This document shows positions 1 through 8,352 of a DNA stretch of 64,000 nt, piece after piece (within the stretch, counting starts at the first letter, position 1; each line of letters starts with the position of its first letter). This DNA is from Chloroflexota bacterium (GTDB lineage: Bacteria > Chloroflexota > Dehalococcoidia > Bin125): the NCBI GenBank assembly GCA_028873865.1, contig JAPPNI010000007.1, positions 39,994 to 103,993 of the forward strand, written 5' to 3'. The notes under the pieces were generated by a model. The model was not told the origin of the DNA. It saw only the letters and a list, made by a program, of their open reading frames with translations, and ran no database searches. A program made the translations under genes and the position numbers.

Positions 1-324
1 GTCCGGCCGCTTGTTCACGATCAATGTCACCGCGCCCGGCCAGGCCGCCTCCGCCAGCGCCATCACCCGATCCTCCAGGGGATCCGCCATCTCGGCAAGA
101 TGCTCACGCCAGCGCGCCGGCGGCAGGAACACCGGCAGGTGTTCGCCGCCGGGTCGTTGCTTGAGTCGGAAGACCGCCGAAACCGCCTGATCGTCCGTTG
201 CCACCGCGCTGAGCGCATACTGCGTGTCGGTCGGGAGAGCGACGACACCGCTGCGTCGCAAATGATCAACGGCCTGATCAAGTTGATCGAATGACACAGC
301 AACAGCATACTCCGCGCGTATCAT
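1..324 (-). CDS. Sua5/YrdC/TsaC-family threonylcarbamoyl-AMP synthase, C-terminus cut by window edge
   Basis: The minus strand is open from an ATG at 324 to the window edge, giving 108 codons with no stop. The family makes threonylcarbamoyl-AMP from threonine, bicarbonate and ATP for t6A modification of ANN-decoding tRNAs. Visible motifs are GVVALPTDTQYAL near residue 26 (family pattern G-x-V-x-x-P-T-D-T-x-Y-x-L), a lysine/arginine pair in LKQRPGG, and AAWPGAVTLIV near residue 93 (family pattern WPGPLT). The conserved YGL is YAL here. A GTG at 297 is an alternative start. The gene is divergent from guaA with only 6 bp between the two start codons, so the promoters must overlap coding sequence or the starts lie further in. 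The family call is fairly secure; orthology to TsaC itself is less so because the C-terminal half is unseen. Confidence 0.75.
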   Translation of the reverse strand, partial: MIRAEYAVAVSFDQLDQAVDHLRRSGVVALPTDTQYALSAVATDDQAVSAVFRLKQRPGGEHLPVFLPPARWREHLAEMADPLEDRVMALAEAAWPGAVTLIVNKRPD

Positions 325-330
325 TATGAC

Positions 331-1911
331 GTGAACCGCGAGGCATCTCCAGGCGCCTTTGAGCACGAATCGATCGTCATCGTCGACCTCGGCTCGCAGA
401 CGGCCATGCTGATCGCCCGTCGCGTACGGGAACTCAACGTCTACTGCGAGCTGGTTCCGCCGACGGCCGCCTGGGAACGCGTGCGAGAGTTGAATCCGCG
501 CGGTGTCATCCTCAGCGGTGGACCCGCGAGCGTCCACGACGGCGGCGCGCCGACCGCGCCCGATTGGGCCCTCGACGGCCGCATGCCGGTCCTCGGCATC
601 TGCTACGGCATGCAGACAATGGCCAACCAGCTCGGCGGACGCGTCGAGAGCGGCCGCGAGCGCGAGTTCGGCGCCGCCCACATCTACCCCCGCGACGAGT
701 CGCCCCTGCTGGACGATCTGCCCCGTCCGATGCCAGTCTGGATGTCCCACGGTGACCGCGTCGACCAAATGCCCGGCGGCTTCCGCACCCTCGCCGGCAC
801 CGACAGCATCCCCATCGCCGCTATGGGCGACGACCAACACCGCTACGGCATCCAGTTCCACCCCGAAGTCGTCCACACCCCGCACGGACTCCACTTGCTC
901 AGCAACTTCGTCTACGAAATCTGCCGTTGCTCCGGCGACTGGGACGCCGCCCACTTCATCACCGAAACAGTGGCCGAGATCCGCGAGCAGGTCGGCGACA
1001 ACCACGTCATCTGCGGACTCTCCGGCGGAGTTGATTCCTCGGTCGCAGCCGCCCTCGTCCACCGAGCCGTCGGCGACCAGCTCACCTGCATCTACGTCGA
1101 CAACGGCCTCATGCGCCTGGGCGAGACCGGGCAGGTCGTCGAAACCTTCGAGCGCAACATGCACATGAACCTGCGCGTCGCGCAAGCCGGCGATCAGTTC
1201 CTCGAAGAGTTGGCTCGCGTCGACGACCCCGAAACCAAGCGCAAACGAATCGGCGAAACCTTCATCTCCGTCTTCGAGCAGACCGCCGTCGAGATCGCCA
1301 GGGATGACCACGGCGTCGACTTCCTCGTCCAGGGAACCACCTATCCCGACGTCGTCGAGAGCGCCGGCTCCGGCCACGGCTCGGCCACCGCGATGATCAA
1401 GTCGCACCACAACGTCGGCGGACTACCGGATGACCTGCGCTTCGAGCTGATCGAGCCCTTGCGCCACCTGTTCAAGGACGAAGTCCGCGAAGTCGGGCGC
1501 GAACTGGGCCTGCCCGAAGAGATCGTCGGCCGCCAGCCCTACCCCGGCCCCGGACTCGCCATCCGCATCATCGGCCCGGTCACCCACGAGAAGGTCCGCG
1601 TCCTCCAACTCGCCGACGCCGTCGTCATGGACGAAATCCGCGACGCCGGACTCTACGACGACCTCTGGCAATCCTTCGCCATCCTCACCGACACCCGCAC
1701 CGTCGGCGTCCAGGGCGACGCCCGCACCTACGGCTGGGTCTGCGCCATCCGCGCCGTCACCGCCGACGACGCCATGACCGCCGACTGGGCCCGTATCCCC
1801 TACGACGTCCTCGGCGCAATCGCCAACCGCATCGTCAACGAAATCCCCGAAATCAACCGAGTCGTCTACGACATCACCTCCAAACCCCCCGGCACGATCG
1901 AGTGGGAGTAA
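331..1911 (+). CDS. guaA: GMP synthase (glutamine-hydrolysing)
   Basis: Converts XMP to GMP using ATP and glutamine, the last step to guanine nucleotides. The protein has 526 residues, the normal size for the fused two-domain enzyme. The N-terminal class I glutamine amidotransferase has the nucleophile Cys91 in GICYGMQ and the His177/Glu179 pair in FHPE. The ATP pyrophosphatase domain has the P-loop SGGVDSS at 231-237. The C-terminal dimerisation domain carries the RQPYPGPGLAIRI motif, and the protein ends with KPPGTIEWE, as expected. The start is a GTG; the ten or so residues before the IVIVDLGSQ strand are slightly longer than usual, so a start a few codons in is possible. It is followed immediately by the gene at 1917. 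Confidence 0.97.
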   Translation: MNREASPGAFEHESIVIVDLGSQTAMLIARRVRELNVYCELVPPTAAWERVRELNPRGVILSGGPASVHDGGAPTAPDWALDGRMPVLGICYGMQTMANQLGGRVESGREREFGAAHIYPRDESPLLDDLPRPMPVWMSHGDRVDQMPGGFRTLAGTDSIPIAAMGDDQHRYGIQFHPEVVHTPHGLHLLSNFVYEICRCSGDWDAAHFITETVAEIREQVGDNHVICGLSGGVDSSVAAALVHRAVGDQLTCIYVDNGLMRLGETGQVVETFERNMHMNLRVAQAGDQFLEELARVDDPETKRKRIGETFISVFEQTAVEIARDDHGVDFLVQGTTYPDVVESAGSGHGSATAMIKSHHNVGGLPDDLRFELIEPLRHLFKDEVREVGRELGLPEEIVGRQPYPGPGLAIRIIGPVTHEKVRVLQLADAVVMDEIRDAGLYDDLWQSFAILTDTRTVGVQGDARTYGWVCAIRAVTADDAMTADWARIPYDVLGAIANRIVNEIPEINRVVYDITSKPPGTIEWE

Positions 1912-1916
1912 AGCCC

Positions 1917-2345
1917 GTGATCATCACCATCTGCATGAGCATGTCCCTCCGACACCGTCTCCCCGACATCTGCCGAGTCCTCGAGCAAGCCGGACACGAA
2001 GTCCTCACCCCCGTCGACACACGGGAGTTCAACTACGAGAGCGCCGACGATCACGAACGCGCCGAGCTCAAGCGCGACAAGGACCTGATCCGCACCCACT
2101 ACGAGAAGATCAAGGTCTCCGACGCCATCCTCGTCCTCAACGAGGACCTGCCCGGCAAGCCCCGCTACATCGGAGGCAACAGCTTCCTCGAAATGGGCTT
2201 CGCCCACATCCTCGACATCCCCATCTACCTCATGCAAGACCTCCCCGAATCCCCCTACCGTTCCGAAATGCTCGCCATGGACCCCATCGTCATCGAAGGC
2301 GAGCTCAGCCGGATCCCAGCCGAGATCCAGACAGCCGTGGGATAG
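1917..2345 (+). CDS. Nucleoside 2-deoxyribosyltransferase-like protein
   Basis: A 142-residue protein beginning MIITICMSMS. The pattern of a first beta strand followed by a Ser-rich turn, and later a GGNSFLEMGFAHILDIPIYL stretch, resembles the nucleoside 2-deoxyribosyltransferase/DUF4406-like fold. There an E-x-G-x-A helix follows the strand that lines the nucleoside pocket. Whether this one is a hydrolase, a transferase or only a binding protein cannot be told. The GTG at 1917 was chosen because a GGGAG lies 8 bases upstream; an in-frame GTG at 1902 would overlap the end of guaA. Lying between guaA and purD, it probably takes part in nucleotide salvage or clean-up (inference). Confidence 0.6.
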   Translation: MIITICMSMSLRHRLPDICRVLEQAGHEVLTPVDTREFNYESADDHERAELKRDKDLIRTHYEKIKVSDAILVLNEDLPGKPRYIGGNSFLEMGFAHILDIPIYLMQDLPESPYRSEMLAMDPIVIEGELSRIPAEIQTAVG

Positions 2346-2354
2346 CCTCGCGCA

Positions 2355-3620
2355 ATGAGAGTCCTGATCGTCGGCGGCGGCGGACGCGAGCACGCGCTGG
2401 CCTGGAAGCTGGCCCAATCCCCCTCCTGCCAAGCGATCTTCGCCGCGCCCGGCAACGCCGGAACCGCCGACCTCGGCGAGAACCTCAACATCCACGACTC
2501 CGACATCCACGGCATCTGCAACGCCGCAAACGAACGCCGCATCGACCTCGTCGTCGTCGGACCCGAAGCCCCACTCGCCGCCGGCCTCGTCGACGTGCTC
2601 AACGAGCGCGAGATTCCCGCCTTCGGCCCAACTCAGGACGCAGCCCGGATCGAATCCTCCAAGTGGTTCGCCAAATCAATCATGCAAGCCGCCGGCGTCC
2701 CCCACGCCCGAGGCGAGCTCTTCGACACCGCCCAGGCCGCCCATAAGTGGCTGGAAATCCTCGGCCCCGACGATCTGCCCGTGCTCAAAGCCGACGGCCT
2801 CGCCGCTGGCAAGGGAGTGATCGTCCCAGACCACATCGACGACGCCCACGAAGCCATCGACCAGATGTTTACCGGAGCCTTCGGCTCAGCCGGCGAGCGG
2901 GTCGTAATCGAAGACCGCCTCTCCGGCATGGAAGCCTCGGCCATGGCGATCGTCTCCGGAACCGACATCCTCCCGCTCCCCCTCAGCTGCGACTACAAGC
3001 GGATCATGGACAACGATCACGGACCCAACACCGGAGGCATGGGCGTCTACGCCCCGCCCGGCTTCGTCGGCGATCCGGACGATGTCTTCTCCTCCATCCA
3101 CCAACCGGTCGTCGATCAGATGGCCGCCGACGGCTGCAAGTTTCGCGGCCTCCTTTACGCCGGACTGATGCTCGACGACGGGGAGATGAACGTCCTCGAG
3201 TTCAACGCCCGCTTCGGCGACCCCGAGACCCAGGCCGTCCTGCCCCTGCTCGACGGCGACCTGCTCCCCGTCCTCGCCGCGTCGGCCAAGGGCGAAGCCC
3301 TATCGCGCGACGCCATCGCCCACAGTGGCAAGGCGTCGGTCAGCATCGCCATCGTCAGCGGCGGATATCCCGGCCCCTACGACACCGGCAAGCCGATCCA
3401 CGGCCTCGACGCCGTCGACGACACCGTCGACATCTTCCACGCCGGCACCGCCATCGACGATGATGGACGCACCACGACCGCCGGCGGACGTGTGCTCGCC
3501 GTCACCGCCGTCGCCGATACGCTGGCAGAGGCGAGAGGCATCGCCTATGACAACGTCCAACGCATCACATTCGACGGCTCCTTCCACCGCACCGATATCG
3601 CCCTCAGAGAACTGACATGA
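2355..3620 (+). CDS. purD: Phosphoribosylamine-glycine ligase (GARS)
   Basis: Catalyses the second step of purine synthesis, joining phosphoribosylamine and glycine with ATP. The length of 421 residues is typical of monofunctional PurD. The N-domain begins MRVLIVGGGGREHALAWKL, the ATP-grasp domain contains KADGLAAGKGV near residue 148, PNTGGMGVYAP carries the family signature, and ARFGDPETQAVLPLL is the metal-binding stretch. The ATG start follows the previous stop by 9 bp, consistent with co-transcription. It belongs to a loose purine cluster with guaA, purB, purC and purS. Confidence 0.97.
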   Translation: MRVLIVGGGGREHALAWKLAQSPSCQAIFAAPGNAGTADLGENLNIHDSDIHGICNAANERRIDLVVVGPEAPLAAGLVDVLNEREIPAFGPTQDAARIESSKWFAKSIMQAAGVPHARGELFDTAQAAHKWLEILGPDDLPVLKADGLAAGKGVIVPDHIDDAHEAIDQMFTGAFGSAGERVVIEDRLSGMEASAMAIVSGTDILPLPLSCDYKRIMDNDHGPNTGGMGVYAPPGFVGDPDDVFSSIHQPVVDQMAADGCKFRGLLYAGLMLDDGEMNVLEFNARFGDPETQAVLPLLDGDLLPVLAASAKGEALSRDAIAHSGKASVSIAIVSGGYPGPYDTGKPIHGLDAVDDTVDIFHAGTAIDDDGRTTTAGGRVLAVTAVADTLAEARGIAYDNVQRITFDGSFHRTDIALRELT

Positions 3621-3633
3621 GAGAGGCGCAGAC

Positions 3634-3981
3634 ATGACCACCCGCACGATCAAGCCCAACCTGCAGACCCACGACGACGTACCGCCAATCGAGATGTTCG
3701 AAGGCGTCTCCCGACGCACCCTCAACGCCGGCGAGCGCACCTCGATCCACGAGATCCAGATCGCAGAAGGCTGCGTCGTCCCAATGCACACCCATCCCCA
3801 CGAGCAGATCGGCTACCTCGTCTCCGGCCGGGTCAAGTTTGAGCTCGGCGACGAGACGAAGGAACTCTCTGCTGGCGACTCCTGGATCATCCCCTCCGAG
3901 GTCCCGCACGAGGTCACCGCGCTCGAGGACGCGGTCGCGCTCGACATCTTCTCCCCCGCTCGCGAGGAGTACATCCCGTAA
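3634..3981 (+). CDS. Cupin-domain protein
   Basis: A 115-residue single-domain cupin. The first cupin motif is seen as PMHTHPHEQIGYLVSGRVKFEL, with two His and a Glu available for a metal. The second is G-D-S-W-I-I-P-S-E-V-P-H-E. A GAGAGG lies upstream of the ATG. Its substrate is unknown; small cupins of this kind can be isomerases, dioxygenases or sugar binders. Its stop codon overlaps the ATG of purB (TAATG), so the two are translationally coupled and it may be regulated with purine synthesis. Confidence 0.8.
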   Translation: MTTRTIKPNLQTHDDVPPIEMFEGVSRRTLNAGERTSIHEIQIAEGCVVPMHTHPHEQIGYLVSGRVKFELGDETKELSAGDSWIIPSEVPHEVTALEDAVALDIFSPAREEYIP

Positions 3982-5273
3982 TGATCCCCCGCTACCAACG
4001 CGCAGCAATGGCCGCGCTCTGGACCGATGACGCCAAGTGGCGGCGCTGGCTCGATGTCGAGATCGCCGTCGTCAACGCCTGGGCCGACGAAGGCGTCGTG
4101 CCCCGCGAGGACGCCGAACTGGTCGCCGCCAACGCCGGATACAACGTCGCCGACATCGACGCGTATCAGGCCGAGGTCCACCACGACACGCTCGCCTTCC
4201 TCCGCTCCGTCGCCGACACGCTCGGCCCCGAATCCCGCTGGGTCCACCACGGCCTGACCACCTCCGACGTCTGGGACACCGCCTCGGCCTTGCAGATTCG
4301 CGACGCCGCACGAATCATCGAGGACGATCTTGAACGGCTTGAGGCCTCGATCACCAAGCGCGCCGTCGAGCACAGGCACACGCTCTGCATCGGCCGCACC
4401 CACGGCATCCACGGCGAGCCAACCACATTCGGCCTCAAGCTCGCCAGCTGGGTCGACGAGACCCGCCGCAACCGCCGACGCCTCGCCGACGCCATCGAGT
4501 CGGTCGCCGTCGGCAAGATCTCCGGCGCCGTCGGCACCCACGCCACCGTCCCGCCGCACATCGAGGAGCGCGTCTGCCGCGAGCTCGGCCTCGGCGTCGA
4601 GGCCATCTCCACCCAGGTCGTCCAGCGCGACCGCCACGCCTTCTTCCTCTCCACCCTGGCCGTGATCGCCGCCTCGCTCGAGCGCTTCGCCACCGAAATC
4701 CGCCACCTCCAGCGCACCGAGGTCCGCGAAGTCCGCGAGCCCTTCGCCGAGGGCCAGGCCGGTTCCTCCGCCATGCCCCACAAGCGCAACCCGGAGAAAG
4801 CCGAGCGCGTCTGCGGCCTCGCCCGCACGATCCGCGCCAACGCCCTCACCGCGCTCGAGAACGTCGCCCTCTGGCACGAGCGCGACATCTCCCACACCTC
4901 CGCCGAGCGCATCGCCATCCCCGACGCTTGCTTCGCCCTCGACTACATCACCGACATGCTCGCCTGGATCATCGACGGCCTCGTCATCGACGCCGACCGT
5001 ATGCAGGCCAACCTCGAGTCCTCCTACGGCCTGATCTACAGCCAGCGGGTCATGCTCGCCCTGACTGAAGCGGGCGTCGGCCGCGACGACGCTTACAAGC
5101 GGGTCCAGTCCTACGCCATGAAGGCCTGGGACGAAGGCATCCAGTTCCGAGACCTGATTGAGCAGGACGAAGTGATCACAGCCGCCCTCAACACAGAGGC
5201 AATGAACGCCGTCTTCGACCCGGGCTACTTCACCCAGCACATCGACCAGTCCTTCGCCCGACTCGGCCTCTAA
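3981..5273 (+). CDS. purB: Adenylosuccinate lyase
   Basis: Acts twice in purine synthesis: it cleaves SAICAR to AICAR and adenylosuccinate to AMP, releasing fumarate. The 430-residue length matches the short bacterial form. The fumarate lyase signature GSSAMPHKRNPEK lies around residues 262-274, with the conserved TSDVWDTA and GRTHGIHGEPTTFG stretches earlier in the protein. It starts at an ATG fused to the cupin stop and ends just before a hairpin-rich spacer, so it is probably the last gene of this transcript. Confidence 0.97.
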   Translation: MIPRYQRAAMAALWTDDAKWRRWLDVEIAVVNAWADEGVVPREDAELVAANAGYNVADIDAYQAEVHHDTLAFLRSVADTLGPESRWVHHGLTTSDVWDTASALQIRDAARIIEDDLERLEASITKRAVEHRHTLCIGRTHGIHGEPTTFGLKLASWVDETRRNRRRLADAIESVAVGKISGAVGTHATVPPHIEERVCRELGLGVEAISTQVVQRDRHAFFLSTLAVIAASLERFATEIRHLQRTEVREVREPFAEGQAGSSAMPHKRNPEKAERVCGLARTIRANALTALENVALWHERDISHTSAERIAIPDACFALDYITDMLAWIIDGLVIDADRMQANLESSYGLIYSQRVMLALTEAGVGRDDAYKRVQSYAMKAWDEGIQFRDLIEQDEVITAALNTEAMNAVFDPGYFTQHIDQSFARLGL

Positions 5274-5313
5274 CCGACCCAACGCCCCACTTCTCCCTCC
5301 CAACACCAAGGTC

Positions 5314-5333
5314 GGCCCCGCGAAGGCGGGGCC
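5314..5333 (+). terminator. Hairpin after purB, terminator-like
   Basis: A perfect 8-bp inverted repeat, GGCCCCGC and GCGGGGCC, surrounds a GAAG loop 40 bp past the purB stop. The T-run that follows is weak (TCGTATT), so termination strength is uncertain. It may instead belong to the GC-rich palindrome array just downstream. Confidence 0.45.
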
Positions 5334-5377
5334 TCGTATTGCCCACCACGCCGCCCTCCCCCTTCCGATCCCTCTCC

Positions 5378-5457
5378 CAGCTTCCCCCCTCTGGGGGGGA
5401 AGCTGTCCCGTAGAGCCTGCCCCCGGCCTGAACGGGGGGACTGAAGGGGGGTCCCCC
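5378..5457. repeat. GC-rich palindrome array
   Basis: The spacer between purB and the small gene at 5567 has no convincing gene. A perfect 12-bp inverted repeat at 5378-5389 and 5394-5405 (CAGCTTCCCCCC and its complement) is followed by C-run and G-run pairs up to a GGGGGGTCCCCCC palindrome ending at 5457. This resembles REP-type extragenic palindromes. Short reading frames through it on both strands look like repeat translations. Confidence 0.55.
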
Positions 5458-5504
5458 CAACCCGCCAACTCTCCTCCACCTCCGCCAACCAGAACACAAC
5501 AACC

Positions 5505-5516
5505 GAACCGCCGTTC
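5505..5516. promoter_or_regulatory. Dyad GAAC-N4-GTTC, LexA-box-like
   Basis: GAAC-CGCC-GTTC lies 50 bp before the small gene at 5567. GAAC-N4-GTTC is the core of the LexA box known from Firmicutes and Actinobacteria. Whether LexA of this organism uses that box is unknown, no lexA gene is in the window, and a single 8-base dyad can occur by chance. Confidence 0.3.
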
Positions 5517-5566
5517 ACATACCATCAACCACGACGAAGACGTGCGGACGACGAGGAGGTACAACA

Positions 5567-5878
5567 ATGTCGTTTCCCGTGACCTATCAGAACACCATGA
5601 CCGAAGTCGCCACCCTGGCGATGGACCGCCAAGAACCCGGCTACGTCCGGGTCCGCGCCCTGGTCGCCCTCGTGCGCGAACTCTCGCCGCTCAACCAGCG
5701 CTGCGCCGAGGTCAAACGCGAACTCGGCATCGGAGAAGCCGAGGTCTACGTTGACGCTGGAGTCGAATCGCGCGCCTACATGCAGGGCGTCCGCGACGGC
5801 ATCGCCTCCGTCCAGTGCGACTGCGCCCGCCAGGACGACGAAGGCGAACTCGGCGACGAGGACGACGACCCCTTGTAA
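5567..5878 (+). CDS. Small acidic-tailed protein of unknown function, diverged member of local family
   Basis: A 103-residue protein with a GAGGAGGT ribosome site 8 bases before the ATG, which supports expression. I do not recognise it. Around residue 25 it has GYVRVRALVALVREL, matching GYIRLRALGAIVREL at the same place in the two proteins at 55596 and 63644. All three are 103 residues, end in DD(D/N)PL, and are followed by CGTCCCGCG then a T-run. The middle carries four Cys or Cys-near residues (VQCDCARQ) not found in the other two. The charged amphipathic core suggests a helical protein. No membrane segment or signal peptide is seen. Confidence 0.7.
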   Translation: MSFPVTYQNTMTEVATLAMDRQEPGYVRVRALVALVRELSPLNQRCAEVKRELGIGEAEVYVDAGVESRAYMQGVRDGIASVQCDCARQDDEGELGDEDDDPL

Positions 5879-5890
5879 TCCCCCCGCCCC

Positions 5891-5906
5891 GTCCCGCGTT
5901 TTTTTT
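5891..5906 (+). terminator. GC block plus T8 run after small gene
   Basis: GTCCCGCG runs into eight T bases 20 bp after the stop. The same arrangement follows the two related genes near 55940 and 63600. A clean upstream hairpin is not obvious, so the terminator role is inferred from the shared placement. Confidence 0.35.
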
Positions 5907-6051
5907 CCTGAGCCCGACCGCCCGCGCCAGACGCGGAGTGCGCGGAGTCCGGCGCCCCCTGCCCGCCTCGGACGGGGACAGTGTGCTCTCCCTTCCACAT
6001 CAGCCGATCATTCCGTCAACTTGACCTAAGATCGGCGCAGAGGAGTTTGCG

Positions 6052-6963
6052 ATGAGCGTGATGATGGAATCCAACCTCGAACTGCCCAAACACTCGGGCA
6101 AGGTTCGCGACATCTATGACCTCGGCGACCGGCTGCTGCTGGTCACCACCGACCGCATGTCTGCGTTCGACGTCGTGCTGCCCACCGGCATCCCCGACAA
6201 GGGCTGCGTGCTGACGCAGATGTCAGCCTTCTGGTTCGACGCGACCGAATCGGTCGTGCCCAACCACATGATCCGTGTGATCGACTCGACCGACAATCCC
6301 GACATCCCGGTCGCGCTCGGACCCGAGTACATCGGGCGCTCGATGCTGGTCAAGAAGTGCGAGCCGGTCAAGCTGGAGGCAATCGTGCGCGGCTACCTGG
6401 CCGGCTCCGGCTGGGCCGAGTACCAGCGCGACGGCACCGTCTGCGGCATCCCGCTGCCCGCCGGGCTGACCGAGTCGGAGCCGCTGCCCAATCCGATCTT
6501 CACCCCCTCGACCAAGGGCGAGGTCGGCGAGCACGACGAGAACATCACCTACGAGCAAGCCGTCGGCATCGTCGGCGAGGACGTCGCAAACACCGTCAAG
6601 GTCCGCTCGATGGCGCTCTACACCTACGGCCTCTCGCGCGCCCAGGAAGCGGGATTCTTCCTCGCCGACACCAAGTTCGAGTTCGGCGCGACCAGGAATG
6701 ACCAGGGCGAGGACGAAATCATCCTGATCGACGAGGCGCTCACGCCCGACTCTTCCCGCTTCTGGGACGCCGAAATCTACAGGCCGGGACAATCCCAGCC
6801 CTCCTACGACAAGCAGCCCTTGCGCGACTGGCTGTCGGGTACCGGCTGGGACAAGGAACCGCCCGGACCGCCGCTGCCCGACGAGGTCGTCGAGGACATC
6901 CGCGGCCGCTACCGAACCGCCTTCGAGCGCGTCACCGGCCGCGAACTGATCACAGCTGGCTGA
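6052..6963 (+). CDS. purC: Phosphoribosylaminoimidazole-succinocarboxamide synthase (SAICAR synthetase)
   Basis: Joins aspartate to CAIR with ATP in purine synthesis. The 303-residue length is that of the longer PurC form found in yeast and many bacteria. Visible motifs are HSGKVRDIYDLGDRLLLV at the N-terminus, EAIVRGYLAGSGW near 113, DTKFEFG near 206, and LIDEALTPDSSRFW near 225. The start is the ATG at 6052 with GAGGAG upstream; ATGs a few codons in are also possible. purS follows after 13 bp. Confidence 0.96.
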   Translation: MSVMMESNLELPKHSGKVRDIYDLGDRLLLVTTDRMSAFDVVLPTGIPDKGCVLTQMSAFWFDATESVVPNHMIRVIDSTDNPDIPVALGPEYIGRSMLVKKCEPVKLEAIVRGYLAGSGWAEYQRDGTVCGIPLPAGLTESEPLPNPIFTPSTKGEVGEHDENITYEQAVGIVGEDVANTVKVRSMALYTYGLSRAQEAGFFLADTKFEFGATRNDQGEDEIILIDEALTPDSSRFWDAEIYRPGQSQPSYDKQPLRDWLSGTGWDKEPPGPPLPDEVVEDIRGRYRTAFERVTGRELITAG

Positions 6964-6976
6964 ACCGGCGCCGGTG

Positions 6977-7237
6977 ATGCAGTACAAGGCCGAGATTCAC
7001 GTCACGCTCAAGCGGACCGTCAACGATCCACAGGGATTGGCCATCCGCGGCGGCCTGCACTCGCTCGGCTACGAGACCGTGGAAACCGTTCGGGCCGGCA
7101 AGTTCATCGAGGTCTGGCTGGAGGCGGAGTCATCGGAGGAGGCCCAACGCCTGGCCGACGAGATGTCGGACCAATTGCTGGCCAATCCGGTGATTGAGGA
7201 TTACACCATTGCGGTCGCTGACGCCGCTACGAGCTGA
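6977..7237 (+). CDS. purS: Phosphoribosylformylglycinamidine synthase, PurS subunit
   Basis: A small structural subunit that bridges PurQ and PurL in the three-protein FGAM synthase. The protein has about 86 residues with the PurS pattern VTLK-x-x-V-x-DPQG near the N-terminus, GYETVETVRAGKFIEV in the middle, and NPVIEDYTI at the end. A GTG one codon upstream (6974) is an alternative start. purQ and purL, which usually follow purS, are not here; the next gene is hisB on the other strand, whose 3' end overlaps purS by 11 bp. Confidence 0.92.
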   Translation: MQYKAEIHVTLKRTVNDPQGLAIRGGLHSLGYETVETVRAGKFIEVWLEAESSEEAQRLADEMSDQLLANPVIEDYTIAVADAATS

Positions 7238-7814
7238 GTGTCCCCTTGGTGCTCGGCGCGCCCGCTGCCTCAACGACGCGCACGGCATCGCGCAGACAGC
7301 GGGCCAGAGCCTTGAACGTCGCCTCGATGATGTGGTGCTCGTTCTCGCCTGCCAGCTGCCGCACATGTAGCGCCAGCCGGCCCTCATGGGCGATCGTCTC
7401 GAGGATGTGCTTGGCCATCGAGGACGGCAGCTCGCCGATCATCGGCGCCGGAAAGTCGAGCTCGATCGCCGCGTAGGGACGCCCGCTCAGGTCGAGCGCG
7501 ACCTGGATCAGGGCTTCGTCGAGCGGCACGGTGCGGTCCGCGAATCGACCAATCCCGGCCCGGTCGCCGAGCGCCTCGTCCAGCGCTCGCCCAACGGCGA
7601 TGGCAACGTCCTCCGACGTATGGTGCGCATCGACGTGCAGGTCACCGCTCGCCTGCACGGTCAGGTCGAAGCCGCCGTGTCGGGCAAGTTGGTGCAGCAT
7701 GTGGTCGAGCATGCCGACGCCGGTCTCGACCGACGCCTGGCCGGAGCCGTCGAGACTAAGCTCGACCCGAATCGAGGTTTCACCGGTCTCGCGAGTGACG
7801 GTTGCGCGGCGCAT
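7227..7814 (-). CDS. hisB: Imidazoleglycerol-phosphate dehydratase
   Basis: Dehydrates imidazoleglycerol phosphate in histidine synthesis. About 195 residues, the monofunctional size without a phosphatase domain. Metal-binding signatures are present: GMLDHMLHQLARHGGFDL near the N-terminus, DAHHTSEDVAI in the middle, and ENEHHIIEATFKALAR near the end, finishing with PSTKGTL. The ATG at 7814 (MRRATVTRET) gives the usual start; an ATG six codons upstream is also open. It stands apart from hisC and hisD and is convergent with purS. Confidence 0.95.
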   Translation of the reverse strand: MRRATVTRETGETSIRVELSLDGSGQASVETGVGMLDHMLHQLARHGGFDLTVQASGDLHVDAHHTSEDVAIAVGRALDEALGDRAGIGRFADRTVPLDEALIQVALDLSGRPYAAIELDFPAPMIGELPSSMAKHILETIAHEGRLALHVRQLAGENEHHIIEATFKALARCLRDAVRVVEAAGAPSTKGTLSS

Positions 7815-7917
7815 GAGCCCACTGTGTCGCACATGGCGGGAGTTGTCCAGTGCGCCCCTACACTGAAATCAAGCGCAGTCCGTGCAGAGCGGGGTAGAGA
7901 GCGCAGGCAGGCAACAG

Positions 7918-8343
7918 GTGGAACGCGCAGAACTGATCGATCGGCTCAACGTGGACCTCGCGGCCGAACTCGGCGCGATCGTCGCCTACATCACCTACGC
8001 CGCCCGCGTCGACGGTCCGCACCGCCCGCAGCTGTCGCAGTTCCTCACCGCCGAAGTCAACGGCGAGCAAGTCCACGCGACCTATCTGTCCAACAAGATC
8101 GTCTCCCTGGGCGGCGAACCGACCACGGTTCCATCGTCGGTCCCGCTGCCGGAAGGCAACCGCGCGATGCTCGAAGCGGTGCTGAGCATGGAGCGCGAAG
8201 CGGTCGGTCGCTACACCCAGCGCATCCAGGATGCGGAAGCCTTCGGCGACATCGCACTCAAGGTCACGCTCGAAGACTTCATTCGGGACGAGACCAGCCA
8301 CGTCGAGGAAACCGAAGCGATCCTCCGCCACTGGGATCTGTAA
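7918..8343 (+). CDS. Bacterioferritin/ferritin-like di-iron protein
   Basis: About 141 residues with the four-helix ferritin-like pattern: LNVDLAAELGAIVAYITY in the first helix, AEVNGEQVHATYLSNKI in the second, MEREAVGRYTQRI in the third, and IRDETSHVEETEAIL in the fourth. Spaced Glu and His residues (E-x-x-H in GEQVHA and ETSHVEE) could bind two irons. It may store iron or act as an oxidase; the sequence does not decide. The GTG at 7918 (MERAELIDRLN) resembles known family starts. An in-frame GTG at 7882 would add 12 residues, and neither has a strong ribosome site. Confidence 0.75.
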   Translation: MERAELIDRLNVDLAAELGAIVAYITYAARVDGPHRPQLSQFLTAEVNGEQVHATYLSNKIVSLGGEPTTVPSSVPLPEGNRAMLEAVLSMEREAVGRYTQRIQDAEAFGDIALKVTLEDFIRDETSHVEETEAILRHWDL

Positions 8344-8352
8344 GACCCGCCC

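Noticed and set aside
3813..5567. 584-residue minus-strand frame opposite purB
   Set aside because: It mirrors the purB codon pattern, has no ribosome site or family motif, and runs through the palindrome array.
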